A DNA stretch of 64,000 bases from Trichopria drosophilae (GCA_030407085.1 CM059582.1:87906001-87970000), one strand, 5' to 3'; shown: positions 42,420-53,943, numbered from the stretch's first letter. Notes: a model not told the origin generated them from the letters alone. Numbers and translations: made by a program.

Positions 42420-43332
42420 GGGGAGAGTGGGGCTGGTTGTGCCATGGGGCACAGTGTTCCACTCGATATTTCTCGAAATGCACCCAACCAATAATCGTGA
42501 TTTATTATCCACTAGTCGACATTCCCAATAATGCTAACGATAAGAAATTTTTGTAAAAAATTATAACTTCAAAGATGAGTTATAAACTAAAGTAGAATTT
42601 TGGGTATCGTAAGTAATATTCTATTCGCAATTTCTTTTTATCATAACTTTTTTCGTCGAACTACCCTACTACCCTAGCTAACTGTTGACTACTCGATTAT
42701 ATTGAAAAAGTAATCAACAATATAACATTTATCTTAAAACGAGGAAAAGTCCAAGTGGGACTCCTTGTGCCACATATGATGCGGGGCAGATTGTGCCATA
42801 ATCGTAACGAAACAAAAACTAATTTATATGTAAATAAGTGCATTGAAAATGAATTTATTGAATCAATTTAATCCCATATGTATTAAAAAATTCACATTTA
42901 ACATATAAAATTTAAGAATAATGTTTAATATAATAATGATTAGGAACCGTTAGGTTATGTTTCGGTGATTAGAATTTGTAGGGCACGCTTTAATCAAAGA
43001 ACGACTCAGAATATGATCCGAGTCAATAATTTCCAATGAAAAATGGATATTTTCAATTTCACAGTTAATTAATCAATGAAAATTAGGGATATTTAAATTT
43101 AAACAAGGTGGAACAATGTGCCCCATGAATGGGGCAGGGTGTGCCATTAATCAACTTTTAAGAAATGGATTTTCTTCATATAAATTAGCGGTATTTTAGC
43201 AATAAAGCCTAGTATTAAGTAAATTTAATGTTATGCTAGATCAATTAAGCTTATAACATCTGATATATAATGACGAAAATGTTCTTTAATTTCGCTTTGA
43301 AAAAAAGTGGCACAAGTAGCCCCACTCTCCCC
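42420..43332. mobile_element. 913-bp non-autonomous DNA element
   Basis: The 25-bp inverted termini begin GGGGAGAGTGGGGCT and end TTGTGCCA, two mismatches, with TA on both sides (42418-42419, 43333-43334). Further TGTGCCA/GGGGCA motifs lie inside (about 42440-42450, 42770-42800, 43120-43145), likely subterminal transposase sites. There is no coding frame. Confidence 0.85.
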
Positions 43333-44184
43333 TATCAGAGTTTACAGTAACGGAGTTTACAAACTGTCATATTATAAATCATAATTTATTGAATATTAAA
43401 CGGATTTTAAATTCCGCATACAAAATAGCATATAATTACAAAAACTATCAATGAAAATATCTATGAAAAATTCAGTTATACTCTTTTATTTAGTCTACAA
43501 ATTATGCCCAGAGTTTACAAAAATCTTTAACCTCACAATGACATGTACTTTTATTATTGTATTAAACACGCAGCTGATCTGAAATGTATTAATGTAAATA
43601 CATAAGTATTTAGTTTTATTCAATCAAAATTGATCACACCTTATACAATACATTAATCTCATAAATATTTCGTAAAATAAAAAAATTTACTGAAATACCA
43701 TGGCTTCCTAAACGGCAAAATACGCGGATAGATTTCAAATTAAATTTTATCATATTTGACAAACATGAATTGTTTAAAAATTACTTTAATATGAAGATTA
43801 AATGGTCTGTTTTTAATTATTATTTATACTTTTCTGAAAAAAGAAAGGAATCTTTTCTACTTATATTAGTTAAACTTTTAACGCCTGGAAGCACACTTTT
43901 TTCACTTCAATTTCAATTAAGTATTTCGTATGAAACTCGAAGTTCAAAAAAAATGGACCGTACATGTCTTACTATTTTCGAGATCCCACTTTTTAATGCC
44001 GTCGTCAAAATCAATTAGAAAATTAAATATGGCGATTTAAATGTCAAAGAAACGAGAAAAATCGATAGTACTTTTTTCTAAAACATTTTTTTCTCATGGA
44101 AAGGGTATCTTGCCATCACACAATTCCTTCATTAAAGATGTTCCCAATACCTGTAGCATTAACATATATTTTTTTAATATTTAA
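43333..44184. other. AT-rich stretch, no gene seen
   Basis: No convincing gene or repeat. The 82-residue plus frame at 43770-44018 is low-complexity. Confidence 0.5.
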
Positions 44185-44811
44185 AAACTAACATGCTGAT
44201 CACAAAATGGCGACCGCAATGAGAACTTCCTAATTATAGCTCAACAAATTTTTTTCTTGAAAACTATAGACTTTAGAGAAAATTTTCAAAGAACAATTAT
44301 ACTTTAGCATGAGTTAAAGAATACTCACAAATTTTTTTCAGAGTATAATTATAAAATTGTTTATAAATTCGAAAAATCAAAATTGTTTTAAATGTCATTT
44401 AAAAAACTTTAAAAAAATTAAGAACGTTCTTTAACCAATTCTAACACATTTTTATACTAAGACAATTGTCTCTAAAGTCTATAGTTTTGAAGAAAAAAGA
44501 ATACTAAACTTTTTTACATTCACTGATCATTTATTTTCTTATATTGGTTAAAGAATGCTCTCAAATTTTTTTAGTTTTTTTAAATTATATTTATAACAAA
44601 AATTTGGATTTTTCGTATTTTCAAAAAATAAAAAATAGTATCAATACACTCTGAAAAAATTGAGAGTATTCTTGGACTTGTTCTAAACCATAATTGTTCT
44701 TAGATCATTTTCTCTAAAGTTTATAGTTTGCAAGACAAAAATTAGTTAAGTTTCAATTAGATATTTCTCATTTCAGTCGCCATTTCGTGATCAGCATGTC
44801 AGTTTTTATAT
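44185..44811. repeat. Decayed palindromic repeat
   Basis: The left arm (44185-44345, with catgctgatcacaaaatggcga and actttagagaaaat) matches the reverse complement of 44645-44811. A third partial copy of the ctctaaagtctatagtttt block lies at about 44470-44490. It was probably a foldback or MITE, now diverged. A SINE was inserted at its right margin. Confidence 0.65.
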
Positions 44812-44824
44812 ATTTAAAAAATAT

Positions 44825-45057
44825 TTTTTTTTTTTTTATATTATTTTACGTCGACTTTTGTGAACCCAAATGGGACTAAATCGCGACGGGACCTACCGTT
44901 TATGAAGGTGGAATCCGAACCACCCGAGCTTTGGCGTTATTAGACACTTATAAACAAATATAGAGGTGTCCCGATGACAGATTGCAGAGGCCGGGATCGA
45001 ACCAGGGTTTTCTGATTACGAAGCCGATACCCTACCAACTGAGCCACCGCCGCTCAC
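44825..45057 (-). mobile_element. tRNA-derived SINE
   Basis: 233 bp on the minus strand. The head has a textbook box A (TGGCTCAGTTGG) and box B (GGTTCGATCCC) at tRNA spacing, with a loop compatible with a tRNA-Thr(CGT)-like ancestor. A non-tRNA body and an A-rich tail (44825-44840 as T on the plus strand) follow. A 12-bp target duplication, TTTAAAAAATAT (44813-44824, 45058-45069), frames it. The well-kept boxes suggest a young copy, made by pol III and moved by a LINE. Confidence 0.92.
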
Positions 45058-45230
45058 TTTAAAAAATATATCTTAATAATCAAAAAACTGTAGCTTTCAA
45101 TTTTTCTCTAATCAAATTAGCATTACTGAGTGGAATCGAATGAACCTCATGGTACACAGGGTCGATATGGGACCACTAACCGCTATTAAAAAAATGCACC
45201 CATGGGCTTTTTTCTTAAAAACTACAGTTT

Positions 45231-45348
45231 CATATAGAGAAACAAGTTTTTAAAAATTCTTAACCGCTTGTATTCAAAATCGTTCGAGATCTTCTTGGGG
45301 TGACAGTTCAAAGAAATAAATAGATGAAAATACAAGGAGAAAAAAATG
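45231..45348. repeat. Partial copy of the MITE at 50982
   Basis: Starts catatagagaaacaagtttt and matches most of the reverse complement of 50982-51125, but the second terminus has decayed. Confidence 0.75.
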
Positions 45349-45464
45349 TAAATAACGCGACATTGTAATGTCCATGTACGGGAAAGATTTAAAATTAGTT
45401 CGGAGTTAATAAAGTCTGAAAAATCCATTTTACTATTGGTAAAGGAGATATGAAAATAAGTACC

Positions 45465-45565
<101 letters not shown>

Positions 45566-46232
45566 ATACATACATACAATATATATACAATACAGGGTGA
45601 TCCAAAAGTCCCGGAACAGCAAAATATCTCAGCGGGAGTGCATTTTCGAGGAAAATGTTTCAGACAAAAGTTTCAGGATTTTTCCCTGGCTATTTAATGG
45701 CGATATTGAATTTGACCTTGAACATGACCTTGAAGGTTATTTCAAGGTCAAGTTTGTTTTTTTTAATGGAAACTGCTATTTTTTTTCACGGATTCGGAGA
45801 GAGCACAAAATTTTACGTCCAAATATGCTATGGCCGTTTTTTTCGGCAATGTCATTTCAAGGCCAAACTTAAAACTCCCGGAACAGCGAATTAACTCAGC
45901 AAGAGGCACCATTGAATTTAACCTTGAAAATTACCTTGAGGCTTATTCTAAGCTCAAGACTATTTTTTTTTAATTGGAACCCCGTTTCATTTTCGTAATG
46001 TTTCCAGAGTTTCCAGAGTGCAATGCATTATCATTGTTCCCGGATAAAAATATACATGTTTTTTTTACATCCGATACGTTTATAAATACCGTATGTATGG
46101 GTAATATTTTTACATTGTTTCCAATGCTACCGCCGGCTTTAGCATTACCCAAGATGTACCGCGTGGAGGTAGCACGGTCGGGTTTACACCTCTTCGGGGT
46201 GCTTTGTTCAGGTGGTTCCCCTCGCCGTCACC

Positions 46233-46277
46233 TGTGCGTGTGCGTGTGCGTGTGCGTGTGCGTGTGTGTGTGTGTGG
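46233..46277. repeat. GTGC/GT microsatellite
   Basis: A run of gtgcgt then gtgt repeats inside the mariner, downstream of the transposase stop. Confidence 0.9.
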
Positions 46278-46336
46278 GTGTCCCCAGACAGTTAAGGCAA
46301 GATGGGTACACTAAGATTTTGATGAAATTATGTATT

Positions 46337-47422
46337 TTACTGAAGCTTATGCTCAAAGTGATTGCCATGAACTTCTTGGCAATATCCCAAGCGATTATAA
46401 AAAGTCGATACGACTTTTTTAATCATATCTGGTTCTATAGCCGCGATCTCATCCCGTATTCGTTGTTTTACTTCCTCAATATTCACCGGTTTCGTTCGAT
46501 ACACTCTATCTTTGAGATAACCCCATAGAAAATAGTCAAGGGGCGTAAGATCCGGAGATCTTGGTGGCCATTCTATTACACCCCTTCGAACTATCCACCG
46601 TTCTGCGAATACATCACTCAAATAATTGTGAACATCTGTTGCATAATGGGGTGCTGCACCATCTTGCTGAAACCAAGTCTGATCGAAATCCTCGCCTACA
46701 ATAACCTGAATAGCAGGGATGATGTCGTCCCTCAACATATCGTGGTATTTTTGACCAGTAAGGGTACCCTCGATGAAGAAGGGCCCAACTACCGCATTGT
46801 TTATAATACCTGCCCATACGTTTACTTTTTCAGGATATTGAGTAGAACGGCTATCGACCATCCAATTAGGATTGGTTTCACTCCAATAAGACATGTTATG
46901 TCTATTGATTGCCCCATTTAAGAAGAATGTAGCTTCATCAGAAAATACGATGCGATTCAAGAAACCGGCATCAGCATCTATTCGATTCATCATTAATTCC
47001 GCAAACTGTAGGCGTCTATCAGGATCGTCTTCATTCAATTGTTGTACGAGTCTAACTTTGTATGGGTGAAATTTTAAGTTTTTAGTTAAGATCCGTTGTA
47101 CTGTACCGTAACATAAGTCGTGCTGCTGTTTAACTTTCCTGATGGAAGTATGAGGATCTTCCGTTATTGACAGCGCGACATTCAACTCATTTTCTTCAGT
47201 TGATGCTGTTACTGGACGACCTGCTCTTGGGAGATCCTTCACAGTACCGTGAACTTCAAAACGATTTATTGTTCTGCTAACAGTAGATTTAGAAATCGGT
47301 TCTCGTCCCTCCCTAAATGATGCGTTAAATAAGGTTCGCACATTCTCTAAAGATCGCTGGTTATCACCCCAGCCTCTCATCATGAGAATGGTTATTCTTT
47401 CTCGTTCACTTAGCGCAGCCAT
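46337..47422 (-). CDS. Mariner-type transposase (DD41D)
   Basis: 361 residues, uninterrupted. Residues 1-115 form two helix-turn-helix units (SKSTVSRTINRFEVHGTVKDLPRAGRP is the linker between them). The catalytic Asp residues are in VFSDEATFF (near 160), WFQQDGAAPHY and SPDLTPLDYFLWGYLKD. Counting from the second to the third gives 41 residues between, a DD41D spacing as in rosa/Visitor-type mariners. It cuts and pastes DNA at TA sites using the element ends. The start MAALSERERITILMMRGWG fits the family. No break is seen, so it could be active and could also mobilise similar-ended MITEs. Confidence 0.95.
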   Translation of the reverse strand: MAALSERERITILMMRGWGDNQRSLENVRTLFNASFREGREPISKSTVSRTINRFEVHGTVKDLPRAGRPVTASTEENELNVALSITEDPHTSIRKVKQQHDLCYGTVQRILTKNLKFHPYKVRLVQQLNEDDPDRRLQFAELMMNRIDADAGFLNRIVFSDEATFFLNGAINRHNMSYWSETNPNWMVDSRSTQYPEKVNVWAGIINNAVVGPFFIEGTLTGQKYHDMLRDDIIPAIQVIVGEDFDQTWFQQDGAAPHYATDVHNYLSDVFAERWIVRRGVIEWPPRSPDLTPLDYFLWGYLKDRVYRTKPVNIEEVKQRIRDEIAAIEPDMIKKVVSTFYNRLGYCQEVHGNHFEHKLQ

Positions 47423-47772
47423 TGCTCTTTGTACGAAATATACGTATGTATTTTGTTACTGAAATGATGCTTAATACGTTTAGATAGGAAAGGCGTTTAG
47501 ATAGGAAATCCATGTATCTCACAAAACGATAAAGTTAAGACCAAAATGTAACCTTATAAGACTACACGTATGTATAAATTCAATGTGAATGTATGTTGTT
47601 TATTTACTTCGCTGGTGACTCGTGCTCTCTGTCGCTGTTCGCGCGCCCAAGTTCACTTTGCACAACTGCGTAAGATGTATGTATACACTTTTTTTAAACA
47701 GTTTATTATTCTATTTACAAAATTAGAGGACAAGCGAGGGACAGAAACTGATTCCTAAATCGACTTTTGGCA

Positions 47773-47911
47773 GAACAATAAATTGTTTCGAAGTTTACGG
47801 CACTGTAAAGGATCTCCCTAGAGCAGATCGTCCAGTAATAGCATCGACTGAACAAAATGAATTTAACCACTCTCAATACCGGAAGATCCTCATAACTTCG
47901 TTAAGAAAATG
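47773..47911 (+). pseudogene. Inverted mariner transposase fragment
   Basis: The plus strand encodes a segment with EVYGTVKDLPRADRPVIAST, closely matching residues near 55-85 of the transposase encoded on the minus strand at 46337-47422. Then a frameshift, then a block like its EDPH segment. It is diverged, and lies between the transposase gene and the right arm, in the opposite orientation. Confidence 0.85.
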
Positions 47912-48714
47912 AAACGGGGTTCCAATTAAAAAAAAAAAATAATCTTGACCTGAGAATAATCTTCAAGGTAATTTTCAAGGTCAAATTTTATGCTAGCATT
48001 AAATATCCCGGAAAAAATCCTGAAACTTTTGTCTGAAACATTTTACCCTAAAATGACCTCTTGCTGAGTTAATTCGCTGTTCCGGGAGTTTTAAGTTTGG
48101 CCTTGAAATGACCTTGCCGAAAAAAACGGCCATAGTATATTCGGACGTAAAATTTTGTGCTCTTTCCGAATCCGTGAAAAAAAATAGCAGTTTCCATTAA
48201 AAAAAAACAAACTTGACCTTGAAATAACCTTGAAGGTTATGTTCAAGGTCAAATTCTGTGCCACCATTAAATAGCCCGGGAAAAATCCTTAAACTTTTGT
48301 CTGAAACAATTTCCAAAGAAATGCACACCCTCTGAGATATTTCGCCGTCACGGGAGTTTTAAGTTTCACCTTGAAATGACCTTGCCGAAAAAAACGGCCA
48401 TAGCATATTCGGACGTAAAATTTTGTGCTCTTTCCGAATCCGTGAAAAAAAATAGGGGTTCCCATTTAAGACAATTAACTTGACCTTGAAATAACCTTCA
48501 AGGTCATGTTCAAGGTCAAATTCAATATCGCCATTAAATAGCCAGGGAAAAATCCTTAAACTTTTGTCTAAAACATTTTCCCCGAAAATGCACTCCCGCT
48601 GAGATATTTTGCTGTTCCGGGACTTTTGGATCACCCTGTATATATATATTGCAATAGGTACCAGTACACTTAATCGTATTCTATTTCATCGTACCCCACT
48701 TCATAGCCTTCCGT

Positions 48715-49290
48715 TTCATCGTCTTGGACACTTCATCGTCTGGCACATTTCATCGTCTGGGACATTTCATCGTCTGGGACACTTCATCGTCTGGGACATT
48801 TCATCATCTGGGAGACTTCATCGTCTGGGACATATCATCGTCCGGGGCACATCGTCATCGGGGACACTTCATAGTTTCTTATGTTATTAGCTATTCTACG
48901 TGCACCAGGTCTTCAGGGTCGCCGATTACGAGCTAGGTGGTGGGATCTGTAGAATTTTATGTTATTAGCTATTCTGGTGTACTGGGTGTTTGAGTCGCCG
49001 ATTACGGGATCTAGATAGTGCGCGACGTAGCTTTTTATGTTATTAGCTCAAGTACGAGCACCAGGTGTTCGGGGTCGCCGATTACGGGATCTAGGTAGTG
49101 CGCTCCGTAGCTTTTTATGTTATTAGCGCAAATACGTGCACCAGGGAATCGCAGGTATATATGGACTCATGGAGCTTGAATCCACCGTTGTCCCTATGTC
49201 ATGGGGAAACTCCGCCCCCTAGACCCCCTTCTTGTGCTAACTGAACCTAACTAACCCCCTCAGGGTGTTGTAAGGTTTGCGAAGCCACGT
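48715..49290 (+). repeat. Foldback-like left arm
   Basis: About nine 17-bp units, then four 79-bp units, then the inner block containing ccaccgttgtccctatgtca. Confidence 0.8.
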
Positions 49291-49604
49291 GTGACTCGGG
49301 AAGCTTGTAGTGCAATAAGTAGGGAAAAGTCGACCAAACCCAACCGGGTTGTACCTACTACCCCCTGCTCTATATCTCCCATCACGGTCGGCATTGGGCC
49401 ACCCTCCTCTACTTATTGCCCTCCATTGGAAAAACAAATTGTGCATACAATCAATTAACCATTTCATGGTATATCCGGAGGGATGCATTTTTCACGTGGG
49501 TTTACTCACATTTATTGGTTGGAGGTAAGGTTATTATAAAAAGGGGGGTCTGAGGGCGGAGCCCCCCAGGACACAGGGACAACGGTGGATCCAAGCTCTC
49601 CGAG

Positions 49605-50722
49605 TCGCACATGGGTTCGCAAACCTTACAACACCCTGAGGGGGTTATTTACGTTCAGTTAGTATAAGAAGGGGGTATGGAAGGCGGAGCCCCCCCATGA
49701 CATAGGGACAACGGTGGATCCAAGCTCCCCGAGTCCATATATACCTGCGATTCGCTGGGACGCAACTCCACATATACCTGCGATCCCTTGGGACGCAACT
49801 TCACATATACCTGCGATCCCTTATAACGCAATTCCATTATCCGTACGCAATTCGAGTGCTGCCATTAGGTGCGAGACAAGGCAAATTTACCCGTTCTGAG
49901 TATAAGAGCAGTGTTCATAAGGCAATTTAATTCGTACGTGGATGTAGACCCAGACTTAAAAGTTTCTCAAAGTTGACGAAGAAACCGTTGTTGTGCGATT
50001 TTTTATTTCTTGAAAGCAAAAGGGTCAGTCGTAATGCACCTGGTTGGGGGAATTTTTTTCGGGGAAATTTTTTTTCAGGGGAAATTTTGTCCGGAAAATT
50101 ATATAGAATATCTAATAACATAAAAAGCTACGGAGCGCTCTACCTAGATCCCGTAATCGGCGACCCTAAACACCCAGTGCACGTAGAATAGCTAATAACA
50201 TAAAAAGCTACGAAGCGCACCACCTCGACCCCGTAATCGGTGACCCCGAATACCTGGTGCACGTATTTGAGCTAATAACATAAAAAGCTACGGAGCGCAC
50301 TACCTAGACCCCGTAATCGGCGACCCTAAACACCCAGTGCAAGTAGAATAGCTAATATCATAAAAAGCTACGGAGCGCACCACCTAGACCCCGTAATCGA
50401 CGAGCCTGAACACCTGGTGCACGTAGAAAAGCTAATAACACAAGAAAGTATGCGCGCTGAAATGTCCCCGACGATGAAGTGTCCAAGACGATGAAGTGTC
50501 CCGGACGATTACGTGTTCCGGACGAATAAGTGTCCCAGACGATTAAATGTCTAGAAAAACAAGTGTCCCAGACGATGAAGTGTCCCATACGATGAAGTGT
50601 CCCGGACGATGAAATGTCCCAGACGATGAAGTGTCCAGACGATGAAGTGTCGTAGACGATGAAGTGTCCAGTCGATGAAACGGAAGGCTATGAAGTGGGG
50701 GACGATGAAATAGGCTACGATG
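49605..50722 (-). repeat. Foldback-like right arm
   Basis: Inverse order of the left arm, plus three copies of a 35-bp unit (cacatatacctgcgatccct) at about 49735-49835. Confidence 0.8.
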
Positions 50723-50981
50723 AAGTGTCCATAAATCATTGCAATAATCAAAACTACTGTAAAAAATAGTTTCGCACGCGGCATGCTTTTTATGCTGTTC
50801 AGCAGGGCTAAAGTAGCCGTACCCTGGACGCTTAGATATTAAAATTTTGTAATTGTAAATAATGCATTCACGTTTTTGAGGTTTTGGGGAGAAATCTCAA
50901 AACGTGAGATACATTAATAATGCAAATTCAACCTAAATTGGTTAAATCTGTAGTAACCAATATTAATATGTATATTTATTT

Positions 50982-51125
50982 ATTTCTCATATAGAGAAAC
51001 AAGTTTTTTTCCTCCTTGTATTTTCATCTATTTATTTATTTGAACCGACACGCCATAAGATCTCGAACAATTTTGAATACAAGCGGTTAAGAATTTTTAA
51101 AAACTTGTTTCTCTATATGAGAAAT
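50982..51125. mobile_element. 144-bp MITE with perfect 27-bp inverted termini
   Basis: Termini at 50982-51008 and 51099-51125 (core catatagagaaacaagtttt). A related partial copy is at 45231-45348. No target duplication was assigned. Confidence 0.85.
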
Positions 51126-52640
51126 GTATATATATATATAAACTAAATTATCTTCAATTCTTTGCTTACATTTGAAGTTGTTGTGATCGAAGTGTTGTTA
51201 TTGGTACTTATTTAGATGTGCGTATTTTTTTCTCAAAAGAACGTTCTCTTCAAAAGTTTCTTTCTTCCTTTTAATTTTTGTTTGCTCGTCCACGTTGATA
51301 ACAACCCCCCCCCCCCCCTCCCCCCTCCCTCTTGGCCAATTGTGGACTTTCGCTACACATCCTCCCCAACTGTCATTTGTGGACGGCTCGTGATACAGAG
51401 GCTGTAAAGCATTCTTGGTTTGCTAATTCACCTTGACCTTAGAATTTCACATTTAGGATTCCAACAGAATTTTTCTTAAGAGGGGTCTTAACTCATTCGA
51501 GAAATCACATTAAGGATTTCCAAAATTCCTTCATTACCGACCAAGCGGAAGGTTGATAACGTTATGAAATAGCGCTTTTTTGATACACTAAACGCGTAAT
51601 CCTACATTTCAGCATCGAAATAAGAGATTAGAATTATAATAGTGCATAAATTTATCATGAGCAGCATGTAAAATTAAAACTAAACGTATTTAATTCACGT
51701 TTTCTTGACATCAGACATGAGGTTGAAACAGGCACGTAACAGAACCAAAACGAAACACTACAGCGTGATATACGGCGAAATTTATTCTGTAAAGTTCTCG
51801 TTCATTACTTCAGGAAAACGGTTCTTATTAAGTAATTCACGTTTGGCGTCATTATAGAATTGCCTTTATGAAGCGCTTTTTCGAGATAACCGTCTAAAAC
51901 TCCTGTATTTTGACAAAAATCAGCTGCAACAGCGCTCATGACGCGGCAAACAACGGAACTGCAAATTTTAGTTACGTGGAATTAAATAAATTATTTTTAT
52001 CGTTTTTCAAAATTCCGGCCTCATAAAGGCTAAAGTAAACGTTTCATATGATCGCTGTTAAAATTTCAACGAAATCGGTTAAGAATTGGCAGAGGAATCC
52101 GCGGAATAAATTCCACGGAAAAAGACATATATATATATATTACAACCGTATTGAGTCCCGACGACACGGGGACTCTGGTTTTTACTCTAAAAAAAAAGGG
52201 GGGGAATAAAAAAAATAACAATTATCAAAGGGGATATGTTGGTATTGATATATATTTTAAAAGGGGAAATTACAAAATGGTGGGGGAGGACTTTATTAAT
52301 TATAATTTAAAAATATAACAAAAATAATCCGCCGCGCACTGTGCACAGTACTTACTTTTGTTTCGGTATCTCGAGATTCGCACAATATATTAATATTCAC
52401 ACAACAATCTAATAATTTTCGCAATACAATAGTTTTTAATTTGTTCACCTTGACGGTTTACAAAGAAGTGAAGTGAAGATGGTCTGACCCGTTACCATCA
52501 CGCCACAGCGTCAGTCCTGGATACTAACTTTCAGGGGACAAACAAAAAGGAAAAACAATTACGAATAAGGACGAATTTAAGACAACGTAAGGACAAAGAC
52601 GGAGAACATAATTTTGGCAATGCTGGGAATAGTAGGGCAA
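51126..52640. other. No gene seen; poly-C tract
   Basis: AT-rich sequence with a poly-C run near 51306-51317, a short AT repeat at about 52128-52140 and the palindromic cactgtgcacagt at 52337. No supported gene. Confidence 0.5.
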
Positions 52641-52687
52641 GTCTAAGTTTTCAAAAAGGGGTGGGCGACTGAATGAGATTTCTGCAC

Positions 52688-52872
52688 GAGTGCGACGAAC
52701 ATTTACTCGGCACTGGAAGGGGTAATGATATGTGTAACGAGTGCGACAAGCGCAGACAATATTGATGACGAATTAGTAATTGTACATTGGGCCATGAGTG
52801 CGACGAACGTCGACTCGATGAGCGCGACAGCAATAGTCTATTCCATGCATGAGTGCGACGAACGTCGACTAC
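52688..52872 (+). repeat. Subterminal repeats of the Tnp2-like transposon
   Basis: Four copies of GAGTGCGAC (starts 52688, 52739, 52796, 52851), three extending to GAGTGCGACGAAC and two of these to GAGTGCGACGAACGTCGACT, spaced about 50-57 bp. Clustered short direct repeats near the end are typical of EnSpm/CACTA elements, where the DNA-binding protein attaches. Confidence 0.6.
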
Positions 52873-52899
52873 GCGAATATGGAAGGTAGACAGAGACGC

Positions 52900-53943
52900 T
52901 GTACAAATGAATTGACCAATAGGGACTGAGTTTGATCAAGATGGCCGACGAGTTGCGCGTAAAACTGCGCGATAGCCAGTCCACGGTGAACGACGACTGA
53001 AGTGACAGGTCGTCTCGGTTTTCGGGATTTTTGAGTGTTTTGAAGTGAATAAATTAAAGTTTGTGCGGGTTTTCTTGTGTGGTTCACTCCGGGATCGAGT
53101 GCCAAAGGATCGGGTACAGGAGAATGCAATCGGAGTCATCCTCTCGACGGCAATGGAAAACGGAGTTTGGAGTTTTGGAGGAAGGCGAAAAGGAGCAGCA
53201 GTTACGGTAAGTTTAAACTTTAACTATTAAGGACTATTTCTTTGTGTAAGGATGGGTAAATTTATGTTTCAGGAACAGGACGTCAGCCAGCAGCGATTCC
53301 GGCACGAGGAAGCAGACCATCGGAACAGCTGAGTGCACATGTAAGTATAGTGTTTACATTTTTTTAAATATATTCCTCTTCCATATATGCCTCTTCCTTG
53401 GACGATAACTTTACTTCACGACACTGACAGATTCTTTATTTAAAACAATTATGATTAATAATTTCTATGTTTACAGGTATATCGAGTTCTTGGACAGCTG
53501 GACAAGACGGGACGATGACACCAACGAGTTGACAGGACGAGCACCAACATTGGGGAACGGTTCCTGGGGATGGTTAAGTGGATTCTGACGGGACGATGCA
53601 CCAATCTTCAGTCTTCTTTCTAGAGGTAAGTATCTTAGTTGGGAACGCAAGTAGATGGACTGTCTACTTTGTGTTACAATATATATAGCGATATATACAT
53701 ATATATGTCGGTTTAGAACCCCCTTAATTGTGTTGAGTAATTTTTTTTAGACACTTGCATTTATTGAAAAGCCTGAATTATAGAAAGCGTTTTAAGGCAT
53801 CTAGCCGAGTATGACTAAAATGCACCGCATACTCTTTTCAGGCATCTGGGGCTAACCTTGATTTTAATAAATTTATCCTGCTTTGACGTCTACGAAACTA
53901 GTTTTATTTGGATTTATTTATTACGTAGAGCCCGTCGATTGCA
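52900..53943 (+). other. Spliced 5' leader of the Tnp2-like gene
   Basis: Predicted splice sites define leader exons ending at 53206 (GTAAGT), 53273-53340 (GTAAGT), 53477-53625 (GTAAGT) and a last exon from 53929 (after TTACGTAG). All four borders are canonical. The first exon contains a 19-codon upstream reading frame with a good start context (aagATGGCC) at 52941-53000. No long frame spans the exons, so they are probably untranslated. Confidence 0.55.
52941..53000 (+). CDS. Short upstream ORF in the leader (19 codons)
   Basis: ATG in a strong context (AAGATGGCC), encoding MADELRVKLRDSQSTVNDD before TGA. It may lower translation of the downstream transposase, or be chance. There is no family match that I can name. 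Confidence 0.3.
   Translation: MADELRVKLRDSQSTVNDD

Larger units (their letters stand above)
45593..48638 (-). mobile_element. DD41D mariner with multi-unit arms
   Basis: Ends CAGGGTGATCCAAAAGTCCC inverted, with TA on both sides (45591-45592, 48639-48640). The left arm has one full unit of about 267 bp plus a partial (to about 45985). The right arm has two full units (about 48077-48638) plus a partial (47905-48076). Units contain the end sequence and ACCTTGA/TCAAGGT motifs. An intact transposase lies between, on the minus strand, and a second, inverted transposase fragment at about 47773-47911. The structure suggests repeated end duplication or a merger of two copies. Confidence 0.92.
48676..50722. 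mobile_element. Foldback-like giant palindrome made of tandem repeats
   Basis: The left arm holds a 17-bp minisatellite (48715-48875, unit like TTCATCGTCTGGGACAC), four units of about 79 bp (48878-49145, containing ttatgttattagct and gtcgccgattacgggatcta) and a GC-rich block (49140-49290). The right arm has the same three parts inverted: GC-rich block 49605-49760, 79-bp units 50113-50450, 17-bp units 50455-50700. An extra 35-bp repeat and a spacer (49735-50100) lie in the right half. There is no coding frame. The layout matches Foldback or Galileo-type elements; the superfamily is not proven. Confidence 0.8.

Noticed and set aside
44985..45057. Functional tRNA gene on the minus strand
   Set aside because: It has a SINE body, A-rich tail and target duplication, so it is a SINE head.
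45974..46528. 184-residue plus-strand frame in the mariner
   Set aside because: Contains the GTGC microsatellite as VCVCVC and overlaps the transposase end antisense.
48609..48936. Two frames with repeated SSSGTFHRLG
   Set aside because: Translation of the 17-bp minisatellite.
48715..50722. CRISPR-like array
   Set aside because: Units are contiguous tandem repeats without unique spacers, mirrored in an inverted arm, in insect DNA.
52337..52350. cactgtgcacagt as the CACTA terminus
   Set aside because: No inverted partner with a 3-bp duplication was found downstream of 55906.
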